The translations under genes were made by a program, and so were the position numbers. A stretch of 64,000 nt of DNA from NCBI RefSeq assembly GCF_002379585.1, contig NZ_DFUE01000039.1, forward strand, positions 27,431 to 91,430. The letters run 5' to 3'. This DNA comes from Pseudomonas sp. UBA4194 (GTDB taxonomy: Bacteria > Pseudomonadota > Gammaproteobacteria > Pseudomonadales > Pseudomonadaceae). Every line of letters starts with the position of its first letter. Positions within the stretch are counted from its first letter, which is position 1. A model generated the notes under the pieces. The model searched no databases and had not been told where the DNA came from. It saw only the letters and a program-made list of their open reading frames with translations. Of this stretch, positions 34,593 through 43,862 are shown in pieces.

Positions 34593-37202
34593 TCAAGCCT
34601 GAACCACCGGAATGTTCGCGCTCGCCGCCGCATCGCGGAACTCGGCGATCTGGTCGAAGCTCAGGTAGCGGTACACATCGGCAGCCATGCTGTCGATGCT
34701 CGCCGCGTACTCCATGTACTCCTCGACAGTCGGCAGTTTGCCCAGAATGGACGCCACTGCTGCCAGTTCGGCGGAGGCCAGGAACACGTTGGCGCCGTCG
34801 CCCAAGCGGTTCGGGAAGTTACGCGTCGAGGTCGACACCACGGTGGAGTTCGGCTCTACACGTGCCTGGTTACCCATGCACAGCGAGCACCCCGGCATTT
34901 CCATGCGCGCGCCAGCCTTGCCGTAGATGCCGTAGTAGCCTTCCTCGGTCAGCTGGTGAGCGTCCATCTTGGTCGGCGGCGACAGCCACAGACGAGTTGG
35001 CAGCTGACCTTTGACCTTGTCGAGCAACTTGCCGGCAGCGCGGAAGTGGCCGATATTGGTCATGCAGGAACCGATGAACACTTCGTCGATCTTTTGGCCC
35101 TGGACGCTGGACAGCAGACGGGCGTCATCCGGATCGTTCGGCGCGCAGAGGACGGGCTCCTTGATCTCGGCCAGGTCGATCTCGATGATCTCCGCGTATT
35201 CGGCATCGGCGTCGGCCGACAGCAATACCGGGTTGGCGATCCAGGCTTCCATCGCCTGAGCACGACGTTCCATGGTGCGGGCATCGCCGTAGCCTTCGCT
35301 GATCATCCAGCGCAGCAGGGTGACGTTGGACTGCAGGTACTCGATGATCGGTTTTTCCGGCAGCTTGATGGTGCAACCGGCAGCGGAACGTTCAGCCGAA
35401 GCGTCGGACAGCTCGAACGCTTGCTCGATGGTCAGCTCGTCGAGACCTTCGATTTCCAGGATGCGACCCGAGAAGGCGTTGATCTTGCCTTTCTTCTCGA
35501 CGGTCAGCAGGCCTTTCTGGATGCCGTAGTACGGAATCGCATGAACCAGGTCACGCAGGGTGATGCCAGGGTTCATCTTGCCTTTGAAGCGCACCAGCAC
35601 CGACTCCGGCATGTCCAGCGGCATGACGCCGGTGGCAGCGGCGAAGGCGACCAGGCCGGAACCGGCCGGGAACGAGATGCCGATCGGGAAGCGGGTGTGC
35701 GAGTCACCACCGGTGCCGACGGTGTCAGGCAGCAGCATGCGGTTCAGCCAGCTGTGGATGATGCCGTCGCCAGGACGCAGGGACACGCCGCCACGGGTGC
35801 GGATGAAATCCGGCAGGGTGTGGTGGGTGGTGACGTCGATCGGCTTTGGATACGCCGCGGTGTGGCAGAACGACTGCATTACCAGGTCGGCCGAGAAGCC
35901 CAGGCAGGCGAGGTCCTTGAGCTCGTCGCGGGTCATCGGACCGGTGGTGTCCTGGGAACCGACGGTGGTCATCTTCGGTTCGCAGTAGGTGCCGGGGCGT
36001 ACGCCTTTGCCCTCTGGCAGACCGCAGGCCTTGCCAACCATCTTCTGCGCCAGGGTGTAGCCCTTGCCGGTGTCGACAGGTGCTTCAGGCAGCTTGAACA
36101 GGTCGGTTGGGCCCAGGCCCAGCTCGGCGCGAGCCTTGTCGGTCAAGCCGCGGCCGACGATCAGCGGGATACGGCCGCCAGCGCGGACTTCGTCCAGCAG
36201 AACCGGGGTTTTCAGCTCGAACGTCGTGATCACTTCGTCGCTGTCGTGTTTGCACACCTTGCCCTGGTGGACATACAGGTCGATCACGTCGCCCATGTTG
36301 ATGTTCGACACGTCGAATTCGATCGGCAGGGCGCCGGCGTCTTCCATGGTGTTGTAGAAGATCGGAGCGATCTTGCTGCCGAAGCAGAAGCCACCGGCGC
36401 GCTTGTTCGGCACGTAGGGGATGTCGGTACCGAAGAACCACAGCACCGAGTTGGTCGCCGATTTACGCGACGAACCGGTACCTACCACGTCACCGACGTA
36501 GGCTACCGGGAAGCCGTCGCCGTACATCTGGGCGATCTGCTTCATCGGGCCGATGGAGCCTTGCACGTCAGGCACGATGCCATCGCGGGCCATTTTCAGC
36601 ATGGCCAGGGCGTGCAGCGGGATGTCCGGGCGCGACCAGGCGTCGGGTGCAGGGGACAGGTCGTCGGTATTGGTTTCGCCGGTGACCTTGAACACGCGCA
36701 GGCTGATCTTTTCGGCCAGGGTCGGACGCTTCTTGAACCACTCGCCATCGGCCCAGGATTGCAGCACGGCCTGAGCGTGGGCGTTGCCAGCCTTGGCTTT
36801 CTCGGCGACATCGTGGAAGGCGTCGAACATCAGCAGGGTGAATTTCAGCTGTTCGGCAGCGACCGGGGCCAGGGTGGCGTCATCCAGCAGCTCCACCATG
36901 GTGGCGATGTTGTAGCCGCCCTGCATGGTGCCCAGCAGCTCTACGGCGCGCTTCCTGTCGATCAGCGGGGAAGTGGCTTCGCCCTTGGCCAGGGCGGACA
37001 GGAAACCGGCCTTGACGTAGGCAGCTTCGTCAACGCCTGGCGGCACGCGGTTGGTGATCAGGTCGACCAGGAAGGCTTCTTCGCCGGCGGGAGGATTCTT
37101 CAGCAGCTCGACCAGGCCTGCGGTTTGTTCGGCGTTAAGCGGCTGGGGCACGATACCCTGGGCGGCACGCTCTTCGATGTGTTTGCGATAGGCTTCAAGC
37201 AC
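34593..37202 (-). CDS. acnB: Aconitate hydratase B
   Basis: An 869-residue cytosolic TCA-cycle enzyme that interconverts citrate and isocitrate through a [4Fe-4S] cluster; AcnB can also bind RNA when it loses iron. The AcnB-specific order is visible: N-terminal HEAT-like domain, swivel domain (VVGTGSSRKSATNS), then catalytic domains with three cluster cysteines in SCMTNIGHF and GCSLCMGNQ. Start GTG at 37202 is chosen because GAGGG lies eight bases upstream and the length equals the usual 869; an in-frame ATG at 37217 would add five residues. Downstream is a bidirectional terminator. Confidence 0.97.
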   Translation of the reverse strand: MLEAYRKHIEERAAQGIVPQPLNAEQTAGLVELLKNPPAGEEAFLVDLITNRVPPGVDEAAYVKAGFLSALAKGEATSPLIDRKRAVELLGTMQGGYNIATMVELLDDATLAPVAAEQLKFTLLMFDAFHDVAEKAKAGNAHAQAVLQSWADGEWFKKRPTLAEKISLRVFKVTGETNTDDLSPAPDAWSRPDIPLHALAMLKMARDGIVPDVQGSIGPMKQIAQMYGDGFPVAYVGDVVGTGSSRKSATNSVLWFFGTDIPYVPNKRAGGFCFGSKIAPIFYNTMEDAGALPIEFDVSNINMGDVIDLYVHQGKVCKHDSDEVITTFELKTPVLLDEVRAGGRIPLIVGRGLTDKARAELGLGPTDLFKLPEAPVDTGKGYTLAQKMVGKACGLPEGKGVRPGTYCEPKMTTVGSQDTTGPMTRDELKDLACLGFSADLVMQSFCHTAAYPKPIDVTTHHTLPDFIRTRGGVSLRPGDGIIHSWLNRMLLPDTVGTGGDSHTRFPIGISFPAGSGLVAFAAATGVMPLDMPESVLVRFKGKMNPGITLRDLVHAIPYYGIQKGLLTVEKKGKINAFSGRILEIEGLDELTIEQAFELSDASAERSAAGCTIKLPEKPIIEYLQSNVTLLRWMISEGYGDARTMERRAQAMEAWIANPVLLSADADAEYAEIIEIDLAEIKEPVLCAPNDPDDARLLSSVQGQKIDEVFIGSCMTNIGHFRAAGKLLDKVKGQLPTRLWLSPPTKMDAHQLTEEGYYGIYGKAGARMEMPGCSLCMGNQARVEPNSTVVSTSTRNFPNRLGDGANVFLASAELAAVASILGKLPTVEEYMEYAASIDSMAADVYRYLSFDQIAEFRDAAASANIPVVQA

Positions 37203-37315
37203 AGTTATTACCCTCATCAGTGGTCCCGGAAGGGACGCTCATCCAGAGAATTCCAGCATCCATGCGCTGCGCGGTCTTTTGGGCCGTTTAGCCAGGATTG
37301 CGGGCATTCCTTACA

Positions 37316-37438
37316 GAAGCTGCTTTCAAAGTTTTACGCCTGTAGAAGGGAAGGCTGATGAGGGCTGGCACCGGCGACACCGGTGCCAACACCCTTCTAC
37401 TGGATCAACTGTGCTCGTGACGCTTTGAAAACAGCTTC
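37316..37438. repeat. Nested three-level inverted repeat between acnB and the DUF1289 gene
   Basis: Outer arms GAAGCTGCTTTCAAAG (37316-37331) and CTTTGAAAACAGCTTC (37423-37438) pair with one mismatch in 16. Middle arms GTAGAAGGG (37342-37350) and CCCTTCTAC (37392-37400) and inner arms TGGCACCGG (37366-37374) and CCGGTGCCA (37380-37388, 5-base loop) are perfect. The element spans 123 bases in a 384-base intergenic gap. It is unlike the REP units. It could be a structured RNA, a regulator-binding region or a MITE relic. Apart from this element and presumed promoters of the divergent genes, the gap shows no gene. Confidence 0.7.
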
Positions 37439-37586
37439 CAACGGACATTGGCGCCTAAAAAGGCTGCATGATTCTACGGTAATTTCAGCAGAAAGGTAAG
37501 TTAACCCCCACGACTTCTGGGGTGACCCTTGTTAGACAAAGGGCTAACATGCCGGTCTGTTCCACCGCGCAGCGTTCTGATTCGCC

Positions 37587-38066
37587 ATGTCCAACCAATC
37601 CATCAAGACCCCTTGCGTCGGCCTCTGCTCCACCGTCTACGGTGATCTGGTGTGCCGCGGCTGCAAGCGCTATCACCATGAAGTCATTCACTGGAACGGC
37701 TACGACGAAGCGCAGAAACGCGCCGTGTGGATCCGTCTGGAGCAACTGCTGGTGCAGGTGATGGTGGCCAAGCTGGAAGTGTTCGATCCCCAGAGGCTGC
37801 GCCTGCAGCTTGAACAACGCAAGATACGTTTTGTCCCGCACCAGTCCGAATACTGCTGGGCCTACCAGTTGATCGCCCGCGGCGCGCGGGTCATCAACAA
37901 CCTGGAGGCCTACGGCATGGTCTTGCTGCCCGAATTTCGCGACTGGCAGCTGCCCGAGTTGCGCGATGCCATCGATCGGGAATTCTTCATCCTGTCCGAG
38001 GCGCACTATCAACGCTATATCGCCCCGGCGTTCGTGCGTGACCTGACCGAACAGCGCATTATCTGA
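37587..38066 (+). CDS. DUF1289 domain-containing protein
   Basis: A 159-residue cytosolic protein. The N-terminal DUF1289 motif has four cysteines, C-x3-C at 10 and 14 and C-x2-C at 23 and 26 (CVGLCSTV...VCRGCKRY), likely a zinc or Fe-S site. The C-terminal half (residues 70-159) is not found in short DUF1289 proteins and contains EYCWAYQLIARGARVINNLE. Function unknown. Divergent from acnB across the structured gap. Confidence 0.85.
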   Translation: MSNQSIKTPCVGLCSTVYGDLVCRGCKRYHHEVIHWNGYDEAQKRAVWIRLEQLLVQVMVAKLEVFDPQRLRLQLEQRKIRFVPHQSEYCWAYQLIARGARVINNLEAYGMVLLPEFRDWQLPELRDAIDREFFILSEAHYQRYIAPAFVRDLTEQRII

Positions 38067-38080
38067 ATCCGCGCGGCGGC

Positions 38081-38163
38081 CATCGCGGGTAGAACCCGCT
38101 CTCACAGCTGTTCTGTGCAGTTCGGCCAACCCCTGTGGAAGCGGGCACTGTCCGCGAAGAGGC
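38081..38163. repeat. Two facing REP units
   Basis: CATCGCGGGTAGAACCCGCT then CTCACAG (38081-38107) and CCTGTGGAAGCGGGCACTGT then CCGCGAAGAGGC (38131-38163) face each other. They fill the gap between the DUF1289 gene and pdxB, with pdxB starting 35 bases later. Confidence 0.78.
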
Positions 38164-38197
38164 CCGCCCATCCACCGTACATTTCCGGAACCTTCCC

Positions 38198-39340
38198 ATG
38201 CTCATAGTCGCCGACGAAAACATCCCCCTGCTCGACGCCTTCTTCGAAGGTTTCGGCGAAATCCGCCGATTCCCCGGCCGTTCCATCGATCGCCAGGCCA
38301 TTGCCGGGGCCGACGTGCTGCTGGTGCGCTCGGTGACCAAGGTCGACCGAACGTTGCTGGAAGGCAGCAGCGTGCGCTTCGTCGGCACCTGCACCATCGG
38401 CACCGATCACCTCGACCTGCCGTACTTCGCCGAAACCGGCATCCAATGGTCTGCGGCACCGGGCTGCAACGCCCGCGGCGTGGTCGACTACGTGTTGGGC
38501 AGCCTGCTCACTCTGGCCGAGATCGAGGGCGTCGAGCTGAGTCAGCGGCGTTACGGCGTGGTCGGGGCAGGGCAGGTAGGCGGCCGGCTGATTGCCGTGC
38601 TGCGTGGCCTGGGCTGGGATGTGCGGGTGTGCGATCCGGTGCGCCAGGCCGAAGAAGGCGGTGATTACGTCAGCCTCGAGGAGATCGTGGCGGACTGCGA
38701 CGTGATCAGTCTGCATACGCCGCTGACCCATGGGGGCGAGCATCCCACCTGGCACCTGTTCGACGCCCGGCGTCTACAGGCCTTGCAGCCTGGCACCTGG
38801 CTGATCAATGCCGCCCGTGGCCCGGTAATCGACAACGCTGCGCTGCGCGAGACCTTGCTGGATCGCGACGACCTGCAAGCGGTACTGGACGTTTGGGAAG
38901 CCGAACCTCAGGTGGACCTGGGGCTGGCCGAGTTCTGCGTGATCGGCACCCCGCACATTGCCGGCTACAGCCTGGATGGGCGGCGTCGCGGTACGGCGCA
39001 GATCTATCAAGCGTTCTGCCAGTTTCTCGGCCAGCCTGCGCGCGTTCATCTGGATGAGTTGCTGCCCAAGCCCTGGCTTGGGGAAGTCACCCTCAGCGCC
39101 GACACCGATCCGGCGTGGGCCTTGGCCATGCTGTGCCGCGGCGTCTACGACCCACGCCGCGACGACGCCGATTTTCGTCGCAGCCTGAGTGAGGACGTAG
39201 GGGAGCAACGCGCGGCATTCGATCAGTTGCGCAAACATTACCCGCCGCGCCGAGAAATCGAGGGGTTGCGGGTGCGGGTGGAGGGGGATTCGCAGGCCTT
39301 GCGGCAGCTGGTGACAGCCTTGGGGGGAGTGTTGGTTTAA
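38198..39340 (+). CDS. pdxB: 4-phosphoerythronate dehydrogenase PdxB
   Basis: A 380-residue cytosolic NAD-dependent dehydrogenase of the pyridoxal-5'-phosphate pathway, upstream of serC (also in this window). D-isomer 2-hydroxyacid dehydrogenase fold: GVVGAGQVGGRL nucleotide loop, catalytic Arg in NAARGPV, Glu in VWEAEP and His in GTPHIAGYS; the C-terminal about 95 residues form the PdxB-specific dimer domain. ATG at 38198 begins MLIVADENIPLL; no stronger start is visible. Confidence 0.96.
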   Translation: MLIVADENIPLLDAFFEGFGEIRRFPGRSIDRQAIAGADVLLVRSVTKVDRTLLEGSSVRFVGTCTIGTDHLDLPYFAETGIQWSAAPGCNARGVVDYVLGSLLTLAEIEGVELSQRRYGVVGAGQVGGRLIAVLRGLGWDVRVCDPVRQAEEGGDYVSLEEIVADCDVISLHTPLTHGGEHPTWHLFDARRLQALQPGTWLINAARGPVIDNAALRETLLDRDDLQAVLDVWEAEPQVDLGLAEFCVIGTPHIAGYSLDGRRRGTAQIYQAFCQFLGQPARVHLDELLPKPWLGEVTLSADTDPAWALAMLCRGVYDPRRDDADFRRSLSEDVGEQRAAFDQLRKHYPPRREIEGLRVRVEGDSQALRQLVTALGGVLV

Positions 39341-39385
39341 GAAAGAGGGCGCCCTACGCGGTATGTCTTTCGCGCCCTCTGCCCT

Positions 39386-39417
39386 AAAAAACAAAACCCG
39401 ACCAAACGGCCGGGTTC
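39386..39417 (-). terminator. Terminator of the small minus-strand gene
   Basis: On the minus strand GAACCCGGCC-GTTT-GGTCGGGTTTTG is followed by a T-rich run (TTTTGTTTTTT). One stem mismatch. It ends the 59-residue gene; on the plus strand there is no T-run, so it is not a good pdxB terminator. Confidence 0.75.
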
Positions 39418-39435
39418 AAGAATTCATCACGTCGA

Positions 39436-39615
39436 TCACGCTTTATTGGAAGGTTCGACCAGACGTTTTTCCAGCTCGCGACAGGCATCCTGCACCATGT
39501 CCTCGGTGATCGGCACTTCGCGCCCTTGAGCGTCGATGATCGACCCGCCTACTGGCTCCTGCGGATGTACCCGCACGACTTCAATGCTGTTCTGCGATGT
39601 GTTCTGCAAGCCCAT
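39436..39615 (-). CDS. Conserved 59-residue protein of unknown function
   Basis: A short acidic protein (MGLQNTSQNSIEVVRVHPQE, then a GGSIIDAQGREVPI segment and a helical ENM-type C terminus VQDACRELEKRLV). It recurs beside pdxB in Pseudomonas from memory, with no known function. Start 39615 is chosen because AGGAGAGAGG precedes it; an in-frame ATG at 39645 would add 10 residues with no ribosome site. Codon use is normal and a terminator follows, so it is a real gene. Confidence 0.78.
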   Translation of the reverse strand: MGLQNTSQNSIEVVRVHPQEPVGGSIIDAQGREVPITEDMVQDACRELEKRLVEPSNKA

Positions 39616-39870
39616 GGCCTCTCTCCTCGTCAGGTGGGTGCTCAATATGAACCCGTCGGATGAAAGCGCCGTTACAGCCCGGCGTTCATCAAGTGGCAGC
39701 CCTACTTCAGCAGAAAGCGGCTGCCGCGGCCAGCGATGTATTAGACCAAAACGGCCTAAACCACTGCCGACGGCCTCTATTGAGCTGACTTTGCCACTTT
39801 CATGGAGTTCCCCTACAAGCAGCCATCCGTCTGGGTGTACGCTTGCAGGTCAATTCGAAACGGACGGCAC

Positions 39871-41631
39871 ATGATCCAGATCCTTTCTTCCCGCCAGCGC
39901 CGTGCGGCGCGTCTGGCATGGCGCTTCGTGCGACCCTACCGATGGCAGGCCCTGGGCGCACTGTTGGCGCTGATCGTGACCGCGGGTATTACCTTGTCCA
40001 TGGGCCAGGGCATTCGCCTGCTGGTGGACCAAGGCTTCATGACTCAGTCCAGCGAACTGCTCAACCGCTCGATCGCCGGTTTCATGATGTTGATCGTCGG
40101 CCTGGCGCTGGGCACCTTTGCCCGCTTCTATCTGGTGTCCTGGATTGGCGAGCGCTGCGTGGCGGACATTCGCCGGCAGGTCTTCGATCACCTGGTGTAC
40201 CTGCACCCCGGCTTCTACGAGAACAACCGCAGTTCCGAGATCCAGTCGCGGTTGACCACCGACACTACCCTGCTGCAATCGGTGATCGGCTCGTCCCTGT
40301 CGTTGTTTCTGCGCAACGCCTTGATGGTCATCGGTGGTGTAGTGCTCTTGTTCATCACCAATCCCAAGCTCACCAGCATCGTGGTGGTGGCCCTACCCTT
40401 GGTGCTGGCGCCGATCCTGATGTTCGGCCGTCGTGTGCGCAGCCTGTCGCGGCAAAGTCAGGACCGCATCGCCGATGTTGGCAGCTATGTGGCCGAGACA
40501 CTGACCCAGATCAAGACCGTCCAGGCCTACAACCATCAGGCCGAAGACCGACGCCGCTTTGCGCAGACCGTGGAGCAGGCGTTCGATACCGCGCGCCAGC
40601 GCATCCTGCAGCGGGCCTGGCTGATCACGCTGGTGATCGTGCTGGTGCTGGGCGCGGTGGCCGTGATGCTCTGGGTCGGCGGCATGGATGTGATCGCCGG
40701 GCGCATTTCGGCGGGGGAGTTGGCGGCTTTCGTGTTTTACAGCCTTATCGTCGGCAGCGCGTTCGGCACGCTGAGCGAGGTCATGGGCGAACTCCAGCGT
40801 GCCGCCGGCGCGGCCGAGCGGATCGCCGAACTGCTGCAGGCACGCAGCGAAATCCAGGCACCCTGCGAAGGGTTGCAACGTTTGCCGGCCAGGGCAAGCG
40901 GGGCGTTGGCGCTCGATGATGTCGTGTTCGCCTACCCCTCACGGCTCGACCAGCCCGCCATCAAAGGGCTGAGTTTGCACGTATCGCCCGGTGAAACCCT
41001 GGCCTTGGTGGGGCCTTCCGGGGCCGGCAAGTCAACGATCTTCGACTTGCTGCTGCGTTTCTACGACCCCCAGCAGGGCCGCGTGTCGATTGAAGGCATC
41101 GAGTTGACCCAGCTCGATCCACTGGATCTGCGCCGCCACTTCGCTATGGTCTCGCAAACCCCAGCGCTGTTCTATGGCTCGGTGGAGGACAACATCCGCT
41201 ATGGCAAGGCCAATGCCACTGCCGCGCAGATCGAGGCGGCGGCGCGCATTGCCCACGCCCATGAGTTCATTCTGCAACTGCCACAGGGTTATCAGACGCA
41301 TCTGGGCGATGCCGGTTTGGGGTTGTCCGGCGGCCAGCGGCAACGCCTGGCCATCGCCAGGGCGTTGCTGGTGGATGCGCCCATCCTGCTGTTGGATGAG
41401 GCGACCAGCGCGCTGGACGCGCAAAGCGAGCATCTGATCCAGCAGGCGCTGCCGACACTGATGCAGGGCCGTACGACCCTGGTGATTGCCCACCGCCTGG
41501 CCACGGTGCAGAACGCCGATCGCATTGCGGTGATAGAGGAGGGGAGGTTGATTGCACTGGGGACCCACCGGGAACTGATCGCCGGGAATCCCCTGTATGC
41601 CCGACTGGCGCAGTTGCAGTTCGGGCTCTAG
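39871..41631 (+). CDS. MsbA-like ABC exporter (fused membrane and ATPase domains)
   Basis: A 586-residue half-transporter. The N-terminal six-TM type IV exporter domain (about 1-310) precedes an ATPase domain with Walker A GPSGAGKST, Q loop VSQTPALFYG, signature LSGGQRQRLAIARAL and Walker B ILLLDEATSALD, and a switch His in VIAHRLATV. It will act as a homodimer at the inner membrane. Relatives export lipids or drugs; the substrate is unknown. Start 39871 (MIQILSSRQRR) fits the family; an upstream in-frame ATG at 39802 is unlikely. Confidence 0.92.
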   Translation: MIQILSSRQRRAARLAWRFVRPYRWQALGALLALIVTAGITLSMGQGIRLLVDQGFMTQSSELLNRSIAGFMMLIVGLALGTFARFYLVSWIGERCVADIRRQVFDHLVYLHPGFYENNRSSEIQSRLTTDTTLLQSVIGSSLSLFLRNALMVIGGVVLLFITNPKLTSIVVVALPLVLAPILMFGRRVRSLSRQSQDRIADVGSYVAETLTQIKTVQAYNHQAEDRRRFAQTVEQAFDTARQRILQRAWLITLVIVLVLGAVAVMLWVGGMDVIAGRISAGELAAFVFYSLIVGSAFGTLSEVMGELQRAAGAAERIAELLQARSEIQAPCEGLQRLPARASGALALDDVVFAYPSRLDQPAIKGLSLHVSPGETLALVGPSGAGKSTIFDLLLRFYDPQQGRVSIEGIELTQLDPLDLRRHFAMVSQTPALFYGSVEDNIRYGKANATAAQIEAAARIAHAHEFILQLPQGYQTHLGDAGLGLSGGQRQRLAIARALLVDAPILLLDEATSALDAQSEHLIQQALPTLMQGRTTLVIAHRLATVQNADRIAVIEEGRLIALGTHRELIAGNPLYARLAQLQFGL

Positions 41632-41712
41632 CGGCCTATTGGCGGCGACCGCGGCCCCTTATCTGCAGGGGTGGCGTGAAACCGCGAACAGGGCAGACCT
41701 GCTAACTGCGAA

Positions 41713-41994
41713 TCAGCGGTACTCGCACAGGTACGCGGTTTCCACCGACACTTTCAGCTGAAATTTGCTGTTGGCCGGCACGTTGAACTGGCTGCCGGTG
41801 GCAAAGGTTTCCCACTCGCCGCTGTCAGGCAGCTTGACCACCAACTCACCCGACACCACGTGCATGATTTCGCGCTGGGCCGTGCCGAATTCGTACTCGC
41901 CGGGGGCCATCACGCCGATAGTGGCCGGGCCGTCTGCCTGGCTGAAAGCGATAGACTTGACGGTGCCATCGAAATATTCGTTGACCTTGAACAT
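41713..41994 (-). CDS. ppnP: Pyrimidine/purine nucleoside phosphorylase PpnP
   Basis: A 93-residue cupin (formerly DUF1255) with the family start MFKVNEYFDGTVKSIAF, GEYEFGTAQREIMHVVSGEL and the C-terminal YLCEYR. PpnP splits several nucleosides with phosphate to the base and pentose-1-phosphate in E. coli. ATG at 41994 is chosen since homology begins there. It is followed, toward lower coordinates, by an 80-base gap with no clear terminator. Confidence 0.93.
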   Translation of the reverse strand: MFKVNEYFDGTVKSIAFSQADGPATIGVMAPGEYEFGTAQREIMHVVSGELVVKLPDSGEWETFATGSQFNVPANSKFQLKVSVETAYLCEYR

Positions 41995-42057
41995 GGGCAG
42001 TTCCTCGCGCAGTGGTTGAAAAAAGGCTGGCCAGTATGCCCAAGCCTCTGCCACGCG

Positions 42058-42621
42058 TCATCCGCTTTGGGGGCTGCCTTGAGCAGGAAGTACCAGGGGC
42101 AGCAACCTGGCAGTATTGCGCGCGTCTTCCAGAGCGCGATGCTGCTGGCCGCTGAACTGCATGCCCGCGAGCTGCAACGCCGCATTGAGCCCCAGCGGGC
42201 GTTGCAGCTTGCGAGCCTTGGCGAAGCGCTGCTTCAGGTTGATGTGGGCCACCTGTGTCAGCACACTGTCGAGTCTGAGTTGCTGCCAGTCGAGCACCAG
42301 TTGCTGGCGGTCGTAATCGCCCCAGCTCACCCAGCCTTGCAGCTGTGATCGATAGGGCGCCAGCCACTGCTCGAACGCCGGCCATACTTGGGGCAAGGGC
42401 AAGGCATCGTCAACGTTGGCCTGGCTGATGTGGGTCAGTTGCCGGCAGAACGGCGTTAGACAGGGCCGCCGTATTGGCTTGACGAAACACTGGAACTGGT
42501 CGACCTCACGGCCATCGCGGTTGACCAGGCTCGCGCCGATTTCGATGATTTCCATTTCAGTGACCGGCCAACCACCTTCGTCGGTGGTGGCTTCCAGGTC
42601 GATGACCAGCCAATGCGGCAT
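42058..42621 (-). CDS. DEDDh-type 3'-5' exonuclease (ERI-1/RNase T-like)
   Basis: A 187-residue exonuclease. ExoI DLEAT (Asp8, Glu10), ExoII around NLKQRF/WGDYD (WVSWGDYDRQQ) and ExoIII HRALEDARNTA (His and Asp) give the DEDDh set. Similarity to the eukaryotic ERI-1/Snipper-like and bacterial inhibitor-of-KinA-type exonucleases suggests structured RNA ends or DNA as substrate, not proved. It lies 63 bases upstream of ppnP on the same strand and may be cotranscribed. Confidence 0.88.
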   Translation of the reverse strand: MPHWLVIDLEATTDEGGWPVTEMEIIEIGASLVNRDGREVDQFQCFVKPIRRPCLTPFCRQLTHISQANVDDALPLPQVWPAFEQWLAPYRSQLQGWVSWGDYDRQQLVLDWQQLRLDSVLTQVAHINLKQRFAKARKLQRPLGLNAALQLAGMQFSGQQHRALEDARNTARLLPLVLPAQGSPQSG

Positions 42622-42799
42622 AACGGGCTCCCAGGCACGTGCGCTTACAGCCTAGAGCCTAACCAAGGGCGAAGAGTTCCGATATCCCCTGTATGTACCT
42701 GATTGCGTGACAAGTGCGATGGCCTATTTAGCAGTTGTCAGCTGGGGGCAAAACCCCTAGCGTACGCGCTTCTGAAAACCGGCTTGCGGAGATGTTGCC

Positions 42800-43627
42800 T
42801 TGAAGTTCTCGTGCGTAAAGGCTGCCCTGGCCTGCGTCACCTCTCTTGGGCTGTCGCTGTGGGCGTGTGTGGCCTGGTCCGCGCAGGAAATCCGCATAGG
42901 CGCCGCGCATTTTCCCCCGTATGTCGTGCACCCTGAGCAAAACGTCGACAATGGCCTGCTGGCGCAGTTGGCAGCGGCCTTGAACGGCGCGCAGGACGAC
43001 TATCACTTCGTGCTGATACCTACGTCTTTGCCCCGTCGTTACCAGGATTTCGAGCAGGGGCGAGTGGACATGGCCTTGTTCGAGAATCCCGATTGGGGTT
43101 GGCAAGGCATTGCGCACGAGGCGGTTGATCTAGGGCTGGAGGACGCCGAGGTGTTCGTGACGCTCAAGGGCGACCATGAGCAGGACTATTTCGACGATCT
43201 GAACGGCAAACGCCTGGCGCTGTTCAGTGGTTATCACTATGCATTCGCCGGTTTCGATGCGAACCCGCAGTACCTGCTACGGCGCTTCAGCGCGACCTTG
43301 ACCTATTCCCACGACAGCAACCTGATGATGGTTCTGCGCCAGCGTGCGGACATCGCCCTGGTCACGCGTTCGTATCTGCACGATTTCCTGGCTCGCAATC
43401 CAGAACTGGCAGAAAAACTGCTGGTCTCGCGCCGCATCGATCAGCACTACCACCATTACGCATTGGTCAGGCCAGGCGCGCCGATTACCGGCCATGCGTT
43501 CCAGGCTTTGCTGCAGCGCTTGCGCGCCGATGGCCAGCTATCCGCCTTATTTTCACCCTACGAAGTGGCGGTCCTGCCGTCTGAAGAGCAGCAGATGATG
43601 GCCCGAACCAAGCCCATCGCTCACTGA
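42800..43627 (+). CDS. Periplasmic solute-binding protein (SBP type 3 fold)
   Basis: A 275-residue protein with a Sec signal peptide (KFSCVKAALACVTSLGLSLW..AWSAQ) and a type 3 periplasmic-binding fold (EIRIGAAHFPPYV at the mature N terminus, RVDMALFENPDWG, RADIALVTRSYL). No ABC permease gene adjoins, so it may be an orphan or a sensor accessory; the ligand is unknown. The start is TTG at 42800 with GGAG eight bases upstream; no ATG fits. Confidence 0.85.
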   Translation: MKFSCVKAALACVTSLGLSLWACVAWSAQEIRIGAAHFPPYVVHPEQNVDNGLLAQLAAALNGAQDDYHFVLIPTSLPRRYQDFEQGRVDMALFENPDWGWQGIAHEAVDLGLEDAEVFVTLKGDHEQDYFDDLNGKRLALFSGYHYAFAGFDANPQYLLRRFSATLTYSHDSNLMMVLRQRADIALVTRSYLHDFLARNPELAEKLLVSRRIDQHYHHYALVRPGAPITGHAFQALLQRLRADGQLSALFSPYEVAVLPSEEQQMMARTKPIAH

Positions 43628-43631
43628 CGGA

Positions 43632-43829
43632 TCAATGATCCATGCGCTGACGCTTCGTCACCCGGCTGACATAGGCCTGGCTTTCCCGCTCCGCTTCCTC
43701 GCGGGTGGCGAACGGACCTTCAAGGGTGTTCTCCCGTGTGCTGAAGAAATAGAAGCCGTTGACCGTGCTGAAGCGCTCCGCACGAAAGTGCGTGGCCGGG
43801 CGCGGGTCTTGTGCACGTTTACCAAACAT
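43632..43829 (-). CDS. Small DUF6316-like protein
   Basis: A 65-residue basic protein (FFSTRENTLEGPFATREEAERE) of the kind found as a small conserved Pseudomonas protein. The family label DUF6316 is from memory. AGAGGAG lies six to eight bases upstream of the ATG. It lies between the solute-binding protein (convergent) and fumC2 and is transcribed on the minus strand. No function is known. Confidence 0.72.
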   Translation of the reverse strand: MFGKRAQDPRPATHFRAERFSTVNGFYFFSTRENTLEGPFATREEAERESQAYVSRVTKRQRMDH

Positions 43830-43862
43830 TGCATTGCTCCTCTGATGAACGCCGAATGGTGG

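Noticed and set aside
34956..37358. 800-codon plus-strand open frame opposite acnB.
   Set aside because: acnB is clear on the minus strand with all cluster cysteines; the plus frame is a GC-bias shadow.
37354..37361. CTGATGAG near the centre of the nested repeat, as in a hammerhead ribozyme core.
   Set aside because: The second core strand (GAAA) is missing at the required place after the stem; the sequence there reads AAC. So not a hammerhead.
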